From: Hypericum androsaemum | Lineage: Eukaryota > Streptophyta > Magnoliopsida > Malpighiales > Hypericaceae | Assembly: GCA_963995505.1 (NCBI GenBank) | Contig: OZ023185.1 | Span: 1,736,001 to 1,800,000, forward strand | Reading direction: 5' to 3' | Length of the DNA stretch: 64,000 nucleotides | In this document: piece by piece, positions 46,161 to 57,537 of the stretch | How the letters are laid out: each line of letters opens with the position of its first letter | How positions within the stretch are numbered: position 1 is the first letter of the stretch | Notes under the pieces: generated by a model | What the model saw: the letters and a program-made list of their open reading frames with translations, nothing else | What the model was told of the DNA's origin: nothing | Database searches by the model: none | Position numbers and translations under genes: made by a program

Positions 46161-47104
46161 GCCCCGCCTTACAGTGCATTTCTTTAAGATTCGGAATAAA
46201 TATGTTTTGGCACATTCTGTACGACTTACTGTATCGACTAATTATAACTCGTTTGTCCCGTCTTTTCTTGTTCTTGTCTTTCCGTCTATGGTCTCTCTAA
46301 TCTACTTGTACTTCACTCTCGTCTACGCGAGCCGCTCCAATTGGATTTGGCGAGTATTTTTTCTGGAGTCTGTTGAAATAAATCGATACTCGAATATTCG
46401 ATGGACTGATTAGTTCGAACAGAGTCAAATAAAACAAAAAAAAAACTATGTTTGCCAATTTTTAAAAGTCTTTTTAGAGTTTGAATTTTTGGTAATTCGA
46501 AGTTTGTTGCAAGTATTTGTATGGTTTCTTATTCCATCTCATTTCCTTCCCTTTGTAAACTCTCATCTCATCCTGTATTTTTCGTCGATTAAATCAATTT
46601 TGCATTTTATTTCAAGATTTTTGGGCACTGAGCCGAATTAAGACCACGCCTAGCCATAAAGTGAAGAGTACGAACCATGCGTTTGATTTAAGCGAATTTT
46701 GGGATTTTGTGGGTGTACCGTACCAACCACCAATTTACTATTTCACCCAATCCAAGTATTACTCTACAAGTAAAATCCCTTTCTCGGGAAAAAAGTAATC
46801 TACAAGTAAACCTTTCAAAAGAAAATTAAACCTTTCAGAAAAAGACCCCTCAAACACGAAAGAAAATACCTTGCAAGTGTGGTATTCTAATAATTACCGG
46901 CTAATTCAAAGTCGAGTCAATTAGTGATAATGATTTTCTGGCCGACGAATAAGAGAGAATATATAACTTTTGGTAAAGTAATTTTTTTGAGATATAACTT
47001 TTGATAAAGTAACGGTCAAAGAAAAATTGGCTCATGTTGACATGGGAATCAAATCATACTCTCTTTGTCCTCAATTTGACCTTATGACCCCAATTGCAAT
47101 CACC
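46161..47104. other. Intergenic region
   Basis: No gene or clear repeat was seen. Confidence 0.45.
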
Positions 47105-47116
47105 AAAAAGCAAACT

Positions 47117-47456
47117 ATTCCGGTTAGAACATGTGGATAGTCTTGTCTTGATTGGATTTATCCGATCTTGGTTCTCGTTTACGTGCATCTTGTATGCATT
47201 CAAATGCACACAAGGTTGTGTCTTTGATGTGACCTCTTGGTTATTAGCCGTAGCTTGTCTCGGCAGCTTTCGCCTTGGACGTTCGGTTCTCGTAGCCTAT
47301 CATTCGCCTTTCGTCTCCACCCATGCCTCTCTGTTTCCTTTCGGAATGGTTTTGTGTTCTGTTTCAGTGTCTTTGTTCTCTGTTTATGTTTTTCTATTTT
47401 CATATTGTAACCCGCTTTCTATAATATAAGTTTCGCACCACATTTTCTCCAAAAAA
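47117..47456 (+). mobile_element. Retroposon with poly(A) tail (5'-truncated LINE or processed transcript)
   Basis: The 340-bp segment ends TTTTCTCCAAAAAA, an A-run that merges into the right repeat. It is flanked by the 12-bp direct repeat AAAAAGCAAACT (47105-47116 and 47457-47468). The end TATAATATAAGTTTCG resembles the 3' UTR of plant LINEs. The open frame across it is a chance frame without known domains. Confidence 0.65.
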
Positions 47457-47694
47457 AAAAAGCAAACTGATGTATTCGCTTTAAAAAAATAATGTAACGA
47501 TAAAAATAGGAAAAATGAAATTTTTAGCCTAGGATGAGAGAGGGGGAATTTAAAAAGCAAATGATTGACCTTTTTTACTTTCAAAAGGAAAGGAGAAAAA
47601 AAAATATCAACTTCCCCTTTCGTACATGTCGTATGATGATGGGTCTGCCCTCTTTTTGCCTTTTTTCCCCTGATAGTGGCACACAAATTTTTTT

Positions 47695-48731
47695 GGAAAA
47701 AGTCCACTTTCGTACCCTGTGGTATCGACCAAAATCACTTTAGTACCCTGTGGTAAAAAACCGATCAATCGAGTCATACTTATTCCAATTAACATCAAAA
47801 AGGGCCTCGGGCAGCTGCCCGAACCTACCCGAGCGCTGCCCGGGCCACGTGGTTAGCCACGTCACCAATTTTGATGACGTGGCGCCACGTCACCAAGAGG
47901 AGGAGGAGGAGACGGGGAGGAGGAGGAGGAGGAGGAGGAGGAGGAGGAGGGGGAGGAGGACGCGGGGAGGAGGAGGAGAGGAGGAGGGGGAGGGGGACGC
48001 GGGGAGGAGGAGGAGAGGAGGAGGGGGACGCGGGGGAGGAGGAGGAGAGGAGGAGGGGAACGCGGGGGAGGAGGGGGACGCGGGGAGGAGGAGGGGGACG
48101 CGGGGAGGAGGATGCGGGGAGGAGGAGAGGAGGAGGGGAACGCGGGGGAGGAGGGGGACGTGGGGAGGAGGGGGACGCGGGGAGGAGGAGGGGGACGCGG
48201 GGAGGAGGATGCGGGGAGGAGGAGGATGCGGGGAGGAGGAGGACGCGGGGGAGGAGGAGGATGCGGGGGAGGAGGAGGACGCGGAGGAGGAGGGGGATGC
48301 GGGGAGGAGGAGGAGGAGGAGGAGGAGGAGGGGAGGAGGAGGAGGAGGAGGGGAGGAGGAGGAGGAGGAGGAACGCGGAGGAGGAGGAGGAACGCGGGGA
48401 GGAGGAGGAGGAGGAGGAGGAACGCGGGGAGGAGGAGGAGGAGGAGGAGGAGGAGGAGGAGGAGGGGAGGAGGAGGAGGAGGAGGAACACGGAGGAGGAG
48501 GAGGCGGAGGAGGAGGAGGAGGAGGAGAATTGGTGACGTGGCGCCACGTCATCAAAATTGGTGACGTGGCTGACCACGTGGCCCGGGCAGCGCTCGGGTA
48601 GCTCCGAGCAGCTGCCCGAGGCCCTTTTTGATGTTAATTGGAATAAGTATGACTCGATTGATCGGTTTTTTACCACAGGGTACTAAAGTGATTTTGGTCG
48701 ATACCACAGGGTACGAAAGTGGACTTTTCCC
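47695..48731. mobile_element. Long-TIR foldback element with (GGA)n core, probable Mutator type
   Basis: Arms of about 200 bases (47695-47896 and 48530-48731) are near-perfect inverted copies. They include GTCCACTTTCGTACCCTG, the block CTCGGGCAGCTGCCCG and a nested palindrome GACGTGGCGCCACGTC. AATTTTTTT flanks both ends (47686-47694 and 48732-48740), a 9-bp duplication, though of low complexity. The core is listed separately. Long open frames on both strands are products of the triplet repeat and the symmetry of the arms, not genes. Confidence 0.85.
47895..48530. repeat. Purine-only microsatellite, GGA with CGCGGGG interruptions
   Basis: About 630 bases of GGA triplets interrupted at irregular spacing by ACGCGGGG or ATGCGGGG. 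The plus strand is almost entirely purine. Such tracts can form triplex DNA and are prone to replication slippage and assembly errors. Confidence 0.95.
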
Positions 48732-48740
48732 AATTTTTTT

Positions 48741-49524
48741 TGGTCAAAATTAAATAGGTTGACTAATTAATTGAAGAAAAATACAATCTCAATCTGTACC
48801 GACGAAAGAAGTGAACTTCAATGGTTATGTGTTTTGACACTATTACCCTTTTGTAGTACCTTGAGCGAATTTTCATTGTCCATCCTCATTTCCACATTAA
48901 GTTAGCATGTTATTTAATAAATAGGAGGCTTCCAATTTTCATTGCCTCAGTTTGTTTGTGCTTATAAAAGAAACGTTCTCTGTGCAGGTTGAGATTGTAA
49001 TGGATTTGGAGGAAGAATTGGGATTAGTATGGACAGGAGAGTGGCAGCTGACCTCAATGGAAGCTCATTAGCTCCATAGTTTCATTTCCATCATTGTTTA
49101 TTACGTTCTTACCCATTTCATTAAGACTGAATATATGTCCATCTTATATAAACTCACCACATTCGTATTAACAATGTGATAATCAGAACACACTCATTCA
49201 AACGAATCTCAACGGGTCAAAATTTGCATGTACTTTGACTTTGCCAATGTGCCATGACACATGTAATCGTGTGAGCAACAACAATGAGCCACAAGACTCT
49301 AATACCATGTTAAAATCTTCATATTTAATCCAAAATTTTAAGACAATAAATAGGTAGATTTTTTATCCTTATAAACGAATTTATCATAATACCAACATTT
49401 TTTTCTTGTTCATTACGAGCTCCTACTTTGATGCCGGAGGAATCAGCTCAGTTGGGGGCAGCAAGATTAATATTTACATTACAAAGTGTACTATACTAAA
49501 TATTTCAAGTACAATGGCTTTCAA
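48741..49524. other. Intergenic region right of the foldback element
   Basis: No gene was recognised. The phrase TACCATGTTAAAATCTTC near 49305 recurs in altered form near 50840, a small dispersed repeat. Confidence 0.4.
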
Positions 49525-49935
49525 TTATATCCTAAGAAGCTGTATTGACCAAAATGCCAAGCAGCCACCTATACAGACCTGTAAGCTTAAGAAGCTTTGA
49601 GGCAGTGAAGAGGAGGAACCAGGAAGTGCCCCAACTGGTGCAAATACAGAATCCGACCCCGGCTCGAGCAGGTCATCCGGGTTCGGAGGGCTTCGGTCAG
49701 CCGGGATCGTGGGGATGGATGACGACTCTGTCGGAGACAGCTTGGCAGGCCCTGAGGAAGGCAGCAGAGGAGAGATATCTGGTGAGAGTTGTTGGAACTG
49801 AGACGGACCAGGAGCAGAATTCTCAGGCAACGGTGGTAAGGATAAGTTGGAGGAATGATCAGTGGAGCAGGAAAGTAAAGGGAGCATCGTTAAAGATGAT
49901 ACGATGAGGATTAAGTGAAACCAAAAGGTGGCCAT
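49525..49935 (-). CDS. Classical arabinogalactan protein, AGP25/26 type
   Basis: A single exon of 136 residues. The start MATFWFHLILIV opens a signal peptide of about 25 residues (an in-frame Met two codons earlier, at 49941, is also possible). The mature part is rich in Pro, Ser, Ala and Thr, with the family's SPDISPLLPSSGPAKLSP and SSIPTIPADRSPPNPDDLL blocks. The hydroxyproline sites of such proteins carry arabinogalactan chains. The C-terminus after about residue 115 is hydrophobic and fits a GPI-anchor signal. The protein would sit on the outer face of the plasma membrane. The open frame continues upstream to 50124, but the extra part is unlike the family and is probably untranslated. The opposite-strand frame is a shadow. 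Confidence 0.85.
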   Translation of the reverse strand: MATFWFHLILIVSSLTMLPLLSCSTDHSSNLSLPPLPENSAPGPSQFQQLSPDISPLLPSSGPAKLSPTESSSIPTIPADRSPPNPDDLLEPGSDSVFAPVGALPGSSSSLPQSFLSLQVCIGGCLAFWSIQLLRI

Positions 49936-49941
49936 TCTCAT

Positions 49942-51083
49942 GATGAAAGGAATCCGTGTCCCACCTTTTGAAGAGGGTAATCCAGCGGTGGCAGTAGTGA
50001 CACTGGCAGAAAGACAACAATCGAAAAAAAGGTAAAAATAACAACACGAACATAGACAGACATTATAGCCCACTGGCCTAAACAAACAGAAATTAAAATA
50101 AGCATAAGGAAAGCAATAAAACACGATATGCGGGAGGGGAGGTCGACGGTGGCCAACCCCTTCGGCCTCTATGGCCGCCTCTGGCTCGCCGGAGGCTTGG
50201 CCATGACCCGGCGAGACCGAGGTGAAGCAGCTGGAGGAGGTGCCCGCGTCGCGACTGGAACTGGAGCTGGCTCCGAGGGTTGGACGACGAAGCCAGAACT
50301 ACTGAGGACGGAGTCGGAAACCAGAGCCCTAGCGCCGGGAGCCTAAGGATCGAGCCGGAACCCGAGGCGGAGACAGAGCCCTAGCACCAAGAACCAGGAG
50401 CCCGAACCATCCGGAGCCGTAAACCGGAAAGAGAAGAGAGCGAGTTGTCACCGTGGTCGAGGAGGAGCTGGCGGTGGTCAGGAAAACTAAGGAGGACAGG
50501 GAGATGGAGTGGGGTCGAGGGAAAAGGGTGGTTGTGAGTAGTGAAGGATGCCACCTGGAATTGTCATAGAGTTATTTAACAAACTCTATTTTCATAAATC
50601 ATTTTTACTTGTAAATTCCAATGGAAATTTCTCTCTAATATAAACTTTTTATCAATCTTCTTAATTTCTAAAGAAATTGCATATTCTTCCTTTTCAAGGA
50701 TAATACACATAATCTATTAGATGTTTTACATATCAAAAGCAAGGGTGTGGCAAGTTACTATGTGGATACCTTTGAGTTGCCATGAATACTCTGAGGTGGA
50801 GCAATAGCTCGTCACAAATCAACCGTCGTTCTGATATAATGTTAAAATCTTGTAATCCAATCCATAATTTTAAGATAATGAGTTTGACGGAACGATTCTA
50901 AATTAGAACATATAGAAACGGGACTTTGGTGCGAAAAAATTGAACAAGATAAAGATGTAGAAACAATATTTGTTCAGGACGATACAAATCATATATATAC
51001 AGAATGGACACCGAGTGATTGGTCACTTACTTGATCATACAACATGAAAAAATGGCAGTAGAGGATAGAGCACCCTTTGATGC
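49942..51083. other. Intergenic between the AGP and RUNKEL genes
   Basis: A GC-rich stretch at 50110-50560, with ACCGAG and GAGCC-rich blocks, could belong to the AGP promoter or leader. The rest is AT-rich, with the RUNKEL 3' UTR expected at the right end. Confidence 0.4.
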
Positions 51084-54000
51084 TCAATTGCAACGAGGTA
51101 GCCTCTGCAATTCCGATGCCACAAGCAGGGCAGCTTTAGCTAGATCGGAGTCGTTCGACTTCTTGAGCTCTCGAACAACTGCTTCGATCCTTGAAATCTC
51201 CGGTACAGATATAGATAATATCAGTGCGTGGGATGAATATCGCCTGCACGAATAGCCAAGACCGTGCAGCGTCCGCTGCAAGAGTATGTTTGGGACACCC
51301 TTCCGCCAGGACTCCAGGATCGCGCCAACTTTAGCAAGGTTGGTCAAGAATCCAGTTATGGCTTCCCGTGGAGCCGACTTCAGCAATAGCACCACGCATT
51401 CAGAAGCTATATCAGAGACATGGACTTCGGTATACGCAGACAACTCCAGGAATACGCCAGTATAACTACCAAAGTCCACAATGTCTCTTATACATTGCTC
51501 CTGATCAATTGCACCACTCGCGTCCGAAGAGCCATCGTTTAGAAGTGCAGGTAGCTTCTTGTAGCCAAGTCCTCTTTTACTACCAACGGAACGTAGAAGG
51601 AATGCTCTGCATAGTCCTAGTGTTGGCTCCAGAAAATCCTCCATGTCCTTCGCCGATACAAACTCTAGCAAGTTTCCGATCTTTCTGACCACCTTCAGTT
51701 GGGAAAGTAACTTGGATTCCATTTCGGGTGCAGAGGCCAGAGCCAGGCAAAGTTTTACATTGTTTACATTTGCAGTCGCGAAATCCCCTAGCAGAAACTC
51801 AAAACATTGCGATACGGTCTTCGGGTGCAGTATGTCTGAGATCTTGATGTAATCAAACTCGATAAGCATCACAAGAAGCTTCTGAGCATACATGGGAATG
51901 GGATCCTCGTCCTCAACTAAGGTTGGATAAAGAGGTAAGAAATGGGTATTTGATATGGATGTCAAAGCCTTTAACCTTTCTGCATCCTCAGAAGGCTCAT
52001 TCAAAATAATGACCATCACATCGAACAGAATTTTCAGGCATAGAAATCGAGCATCTCCGTCCTTATTGCCCTTGTACAAAGCAGTGAGGCTGGGCAGAAT
52101 TCCGCCTATGAATATGTTGGGGCATTCAAGAATGACAGAAGATTCTTCGGCAACAGACTCGAGAACTCGGAGAAGAGTTATTTGGAAATCATCCCTGCCC
52201 TGAGAAATGTTGAAGGAGATTAAGAAAATGAGAAATTTTAACTTTGTTGGTCAGTTTATCAATCATGAAATAGCCATCTGAGGAAACATATATCGCAATG
52301 AACCAATTTGATGAATAAGTAAACTAAATGATAGGAAATGACATCTGTGAACATACTGTCAGAGGCCATAGTAGATACCAGAGATCAGACAAATTCTAAT
52401 AGTTCCAGTTATTTAGAATACTGTTCATGAACAACTGTCCAACTGAATGTGCGAAATGAAAATTAGGAACGATAATAGTTGCTTAGTCATACCTGAAATG
52501 GTGTTTCCACAATTTTGATCAAGTTTGCCAACTGCTGCAACACATGATGATTCACCACCTTGCTTTTCAACAATGAGCTTCCAAGAAGGTGGAGTACAAC
52601 AGGAAACAGATTGATACTGGTCTTTGGAGCCACCCGATTGACAATGGGTGAAATCTGGCCGTGGCGCCTGCCACCCATCATTTGCTGAAGATCTCCAGTT
52701 ATGACATCCAGTAAGCTGGGTACGACCGACGCAACAATGTGCACTAATGCATCTAAACACAGACGCAGATAAGTATCCTTCTCCTTTGCTAGCCTGTCCA
52801 TTGCAGGTATAAGTCTTGCATTGCAGAAGAATAATGGCAGCCACCTCCTACCATTCTTGCAAAGGAGACCCATGAAGATTAGAGCCTTTCCCCTCAAAAC
52901 TTCAGTTTCCTGCTCAATGAGAGATGCAACATTTGGTACCAGATTCTTATCCTCTGCAAGAGGTGATAGCTGCCGCCCAATATTTGTGAACAAATGGCTT
53001 CCCAACAAGGCCATATTTAAGAGGTTCAAGCTTATCTGCTGCTCACGGGGACTTCCTTTGACAAGGGCAGAGGCTATGTCCTTTAAAGAAAGCTTCTCCA
53101 CAATTGACTGAATGCTAGGAGGATTAAACCGTGCCACACGAACTAAGCATGAACCTGCTGTATGTCGCATGCTTTCCTGTTTACCAGCAGCTCGATATAT
53201 GTAGCACAAGTTACTTATCACATCTTGGCTGCTGAAACGAGCTGCCCAGTTTCCACCTTGGCTGCAAATGTTTTCAATTGTCCTCAATGCATAAAGTTGA
53301 GTTATGTCATCCTCTCCTTTCCGTAAGACAGATGAAACTAATGAAATCAATGAGTTTGGTACCTGCTCCAAGAAAATTATACACGAGGGTTAAAGAGCCA
53401 GGGATACAAGACTATTAAGGACTGCAACTACTGTAGAAACTTGCTCTTTCCGGTAAATAAGAAAAGTTCCCAAAATTTCAATGAAATGTAAAACTCCATT
53501 GACTTGTATAACATAGAATCTAAGAAACGTTAGCATAACTAGAGCCTCTCTAGACTGGCAGAAAAGGTAAGATATGTTAAGTTGGAAACCATTGCTAACC
53601 TGCCAGCCAGGTGTGGATCGGTTATCCTTTGATGGAGATTCTAAGGGGTTGCTTTCTTTTCCTTGCTCGTTCTGAGTCGAAATGTAAAATAACAGCTCAC
53701 CTAAAGCAGCCATTGAAAACCTCCTAACCTTTTCCTGCTTATCTCTGAGACCATCAGTGAGTGAACCCAGAATTCCAGAATGAGCCAGCTCATCATCTAT
53801 AAAAGTAGAGTGCCGGATTAACAAGCCGATCACTGAAGCGAGTTGAACACGTAAAGCTGAAGCTTTAGACAATCGCAGCATCTTGACAAGCACAAGCATT
53901 ATAGGCCCATTTGTCAGGATGTTAGCTGCTTCAGCATTGTTACTTAGTATCTCAAGATATCTGATAACATTCTGCTTCTCCCCAATGCTAGCGTTGCTGT

Positions 54001-56265
54001 TTAAAATGGAAATGATTCTGTTGCTCAGCGAATCCAGCTGCTCCTTAGACATCTTTACAAAATCAGATGGCTGCAGTGCCTCAAACGATGGGGAAGGGCT
54101 GACCTCTGATATTTTATCAGCTTTTCTACTGGGCATCACTGGTCTGACTGAAAGATCAGAGATATGCCAAAGGACCAGCGACACATTGCTAGATTTTGAA
54201 GAATCAAATTCTACAGCCGACCCAATACCTCTGGTACGCGGTGCTTTCAGCTGAGGACTGGCACTTAGCGTTGTAGTAGCTGTGTCAACATTGTCTAAAG
54301 AAGGTTCCCGTTCATTACTCCTAGAATCATCTGAGATATCCATATCAATTGATGGGGAGACTTCCTGATTTATGATAGTTTCTACCTCCTCAGACCTACA
54401 ATCGGTATTCTCAGACCCTTCAAGTTCTTCACGCGGCTCATCATCTGCATTCTCCTCAAAATCAAGTTCCATATCGTTATTCTCAATCTTGACTTCTGAA
54501 TCATTCTCAGAGCTAGGCAAGGGCCGTCGGTAGTTTTCGTTCTTGTTCTCTTTCTGCAAGTTCACTTTGGCTACTCTTGACATCCTAAGGAGATTAACCC
54601 GCCTACTGACACCTGATGGCTCTCTGGACTTCTCCTCATCCAATCTTCCGGACATCTTAGGTTGAGGCTTCCTGCTGCTGGGTGTACTCTTTACTGGAGT
54701 GTCATGGCCTCTTTCACGATATTTGGTAGGGGTCTTAGTCCGGGCAGCTTTATCCTCATTTCCTTCAGAGAGAATCCTACTGTCAAATGCTGGTTGGGGA
54801 GGCAAGGACACCAGGGGATGCTCAACTCTCCAGAAAGCATGTCCAGCAAGCTCACTCCATTTTAATCTCTCTAAAGGGTCTTTCACTAGGAGAGAATTAA
54901 CCAAATTGGCAAAAGAACGGCTAGGAGTGCCTGGGAGGGGCGGAGTTGGATCTGAAGTGATGGAGTTCACTAGCTGAGTGAACTCGCGTCCCACAAAGGG
55001 AGGTCTGCCTGCATAGCATTCATAAAGTACACAGCCTAAGGCCCAGAAGTCAGAGGCATATGAATGAACTCCCCCATCTTCAAATAGCTCAGGGGCCATA
55101 TAGCAAGGTGTTCCACGTTTTGCTTGCGGTAACTGAATGGTTGGAGAAGACAAAAACAAGAGAGCAGAGAATCGGTCAACTTCAGTAATAGTCAGTTTAA
55201 GGATCACTTGATATATCACTCGAATTGTTGGAAATGCCACAATAAGTGCTAGGATCTACCTGTGAAGAAGGAGTTCTCGATATATCACTTAATCTCCTAG
55301 CCAATCCAAAATCGCATAGCTGCATTCCAGGGACCATGAGTGAATATAGTGGCACAATCACAGTTAGGAAAATCTAAGTGGTGAAGATAGAAGAGAGAGT
55401 TCAAACCTTTGTATGTCCATTCTCATCTAAAAGAATGTTTGATGGTTTCAAATCACCGTAGATGATTCCCTTCGAATGTAAGAATCTGAAAACCATTAGG
55501 AGAGACAATTAGCTCAAAACATAAACAGCAAATTTCGTGATCAAAAAACCAAAACCAAGCTCCACGCTTACTGCAGGGCCTTAACTAGGTCGTGACCTAG
55601 CCCGTGAACAGATTCTTCGGGCAGCTGACGGTCCTGCATTCAGTCACAAAGTAATACCGTCAAATTGTAAAACACTGAAGCAGCAGACAAGGACAAAAGA
55701 CGACGATCCGCCTCATCATTCCACTAAAGGACTTGGAATAGTAATGTACCTGCTTCAACAAGGTCAGCAGGTCGCCTCCGACACAGTACTCCAAAACCAA
55801 CCACAGATGATTCGACGTTTCGTACCTTCAGAGACCATTCACCAAATCACTCGTTCATTAGATCAACGAAAATCAACGAAACAAGTCCGCGAGATCGGAC
55901 ATTACCAGGCGTAGAATTTCAGCACGTTCGGGTGGTTCATCGTGTGAAACATCCGGACCTGACACACAAATTACGAAAAAAAGGACACGGTCAGCTACTT
56001 GTTAATTAGGAACCAGAAGATCCTCCCGAGATGAAGAGGGAAACTTACTTCGTGAAGGACCTTGCTCCGATGCGACTTCTCCACGCGCTTAATCGCGAAG
56101 TACTCGATCGTCTTCTTCTTCCTCCCCTTGTAAACCGTCTGGGGAGGTAACGGTGAGATTAGGGCATAAAAAACGAAGATACAGTTTCCAAAGGAAATTC
56201 AAAGGGAGAGAGCTAACCGAGTATTTCCCCTGGCCGATGGCTTCGTATACGTGGAAGTTGTTCAT
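51084..56265 (-). CDS. RUK: Ser/Thr kinase RUNKEL (plant Fused homologue) with HEAT/armadillo C-terminus
   Basis: Ten exons on the minus strand join in phase: 56265-56218, 56138-56049, 55958-55906, 55825-55750, 55633-55572, 55485-55407, 55319-55260, 55132-53600, 53362-52493 and 52199-51084, giving 1328 residues, near the family's usual 1366. The kinase domain (about residues 1-260) starts [16 protein letters not shown] and has the VAIK-type lysine in YFAIKRV, CDFGLA and [11 protein letters not shown]. The catalytic loop reads [10 protein letters not shown], so the usual HRD is YGD. A charged linker is followed by armadillo/HEAT-like repeats to the end ([39 protein letters not shown]). Arabidopsis RUNKEL binds phragmoplast microtubules and is needed for cytokinesis. 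The start codon agrees with the family; upstream in-frame codons reading ...SELIG are excluded as leader. Confidence 0.94.
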
Positions 56266-57537
56266 TCCGATGAGCTCCGATGGTACGTCGACGGCGTCGG
56301 CGTCGGGAAGACCGGGGAGGTTCGAAGGGATAAGAGGAAGAAAGAGAGGGAGGGAATGTGTAAATTCAAAAATTAGATCTAGTGCGAGGAGAGGAGAGAG
56401 AGAGAGAGCGCGTCCAAAGTCCAAACTAAAAGGGAAAAGACGACTATTGTCGTCTGTCGTCGGGGTTTGGAAAAGGACTTCGGACGACAGCTCCACGCTT
56501 TGATGTGTGCACCACGAACACGACGTCGTTTTGGGTTGATGACGCTCCTGCCTGGACGACAGCCGAAATTCCCGAATATCAATCTCGGAGATTTTTTTTT
56601 TGAGAAATCTATAATTCTCAACGGGATTCTGACAGCCGTAAACTATCACCGTTGAAAAAAATATGGTCGGTAAATGATATGGATTTAGTTGAGAGATATT
56701 GTGTTCAAATTTTATGATGATAAATTTATTATTGAAAAAGTCATTTTAAATAGGGACTAATCGTATTTGACTCTAAATAACAGATATTTCATCCAAAAAA
56801 ATTGTTTCAAATGTGTACATGCAACCGGTGAAATAGTTGTTTTAGGTTAAATAAAAATAATTTTTAAAATGAAATAGGAGACACCTCGGTATCTTCAATT
56901 TTCCGGTCCACGTGACTTTTTTTAAACAATAAATTATTAGATACGATTAAATAACTTCTATTTAGCATTGATATAAGTTTAAATATTTACTATACAATTT
57001 AGTCAAAATAAAGTCTCAAATCATTAATTTAATAAGTTGGAAGTAAATGAGGTTAAAAACACAAATTTAAAACAACACACCAAATTCAAAATTCAAAAAC
57101 CACTCAAGTTTAAGCTAATAATTACAAATACCTCAAGTTCATGGCAATTCCAAATACTTCAAAAAAAAGTTAAAAATACTTCAAGTTTAAGCTAACGATT
57201 ACAAATACTTCAAGTTTAAAAAAAGTTCATGGCAAGGCGGTGACACGGTGCTAGCAAATCCTCATCATCGCCAGCCAATGTAACAAGTTATATAATATCA
57301 TCTTCACCTATTGGAAAAATGTTGTACGCAAATTTGAATTAATTAATTTTTTAAATGTCTGAATAACATGTCATTAGTATTGTTTTGAAAAATGTGGTCC
57401 GACCACGAATCGTTCAAAAGAGCGGCCTATTTTTAGGGGTAAAAATGGCCTCCGGTCGGATCTGACTAGATTTTATAAAAATTAAAACAAAAAAGTCGTA
57501 TCATATGCTCAAATTTTCTAAACCAACAAAGGAAAAT
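56266..57537. other. RUNKEL promoter side and AT-rich intergenic DNA
   Basis: Bases 56266-56450 are the probable 5' leader of RUNKEL on the minus strand, with a (GA)n run at 56390-56410. Beyond that no feature was recognised. Confidence 0.45.

Noticed and set aside
46000..46300. Larger plastid DNA insertion around the tRNA
   Set aside because: No 5S rRNA, trnN or other plastid sequence could be recognised on either side.
47094..47429. 111-codon frame, hydrophobic
   Set aside because: Lies within the poly(A) retroposon and starts before its left border, so it spans the insertion junction by chance.
47750..48676. 283- and 221-codon open frames on both strands across the GGA repeat
   Set aside because: They are Gly/Glu/Arg or Ser/Pro/Leu homopolymer translations of a triplet repeat, and their ends are the same words on both strands because of the inverted arms.
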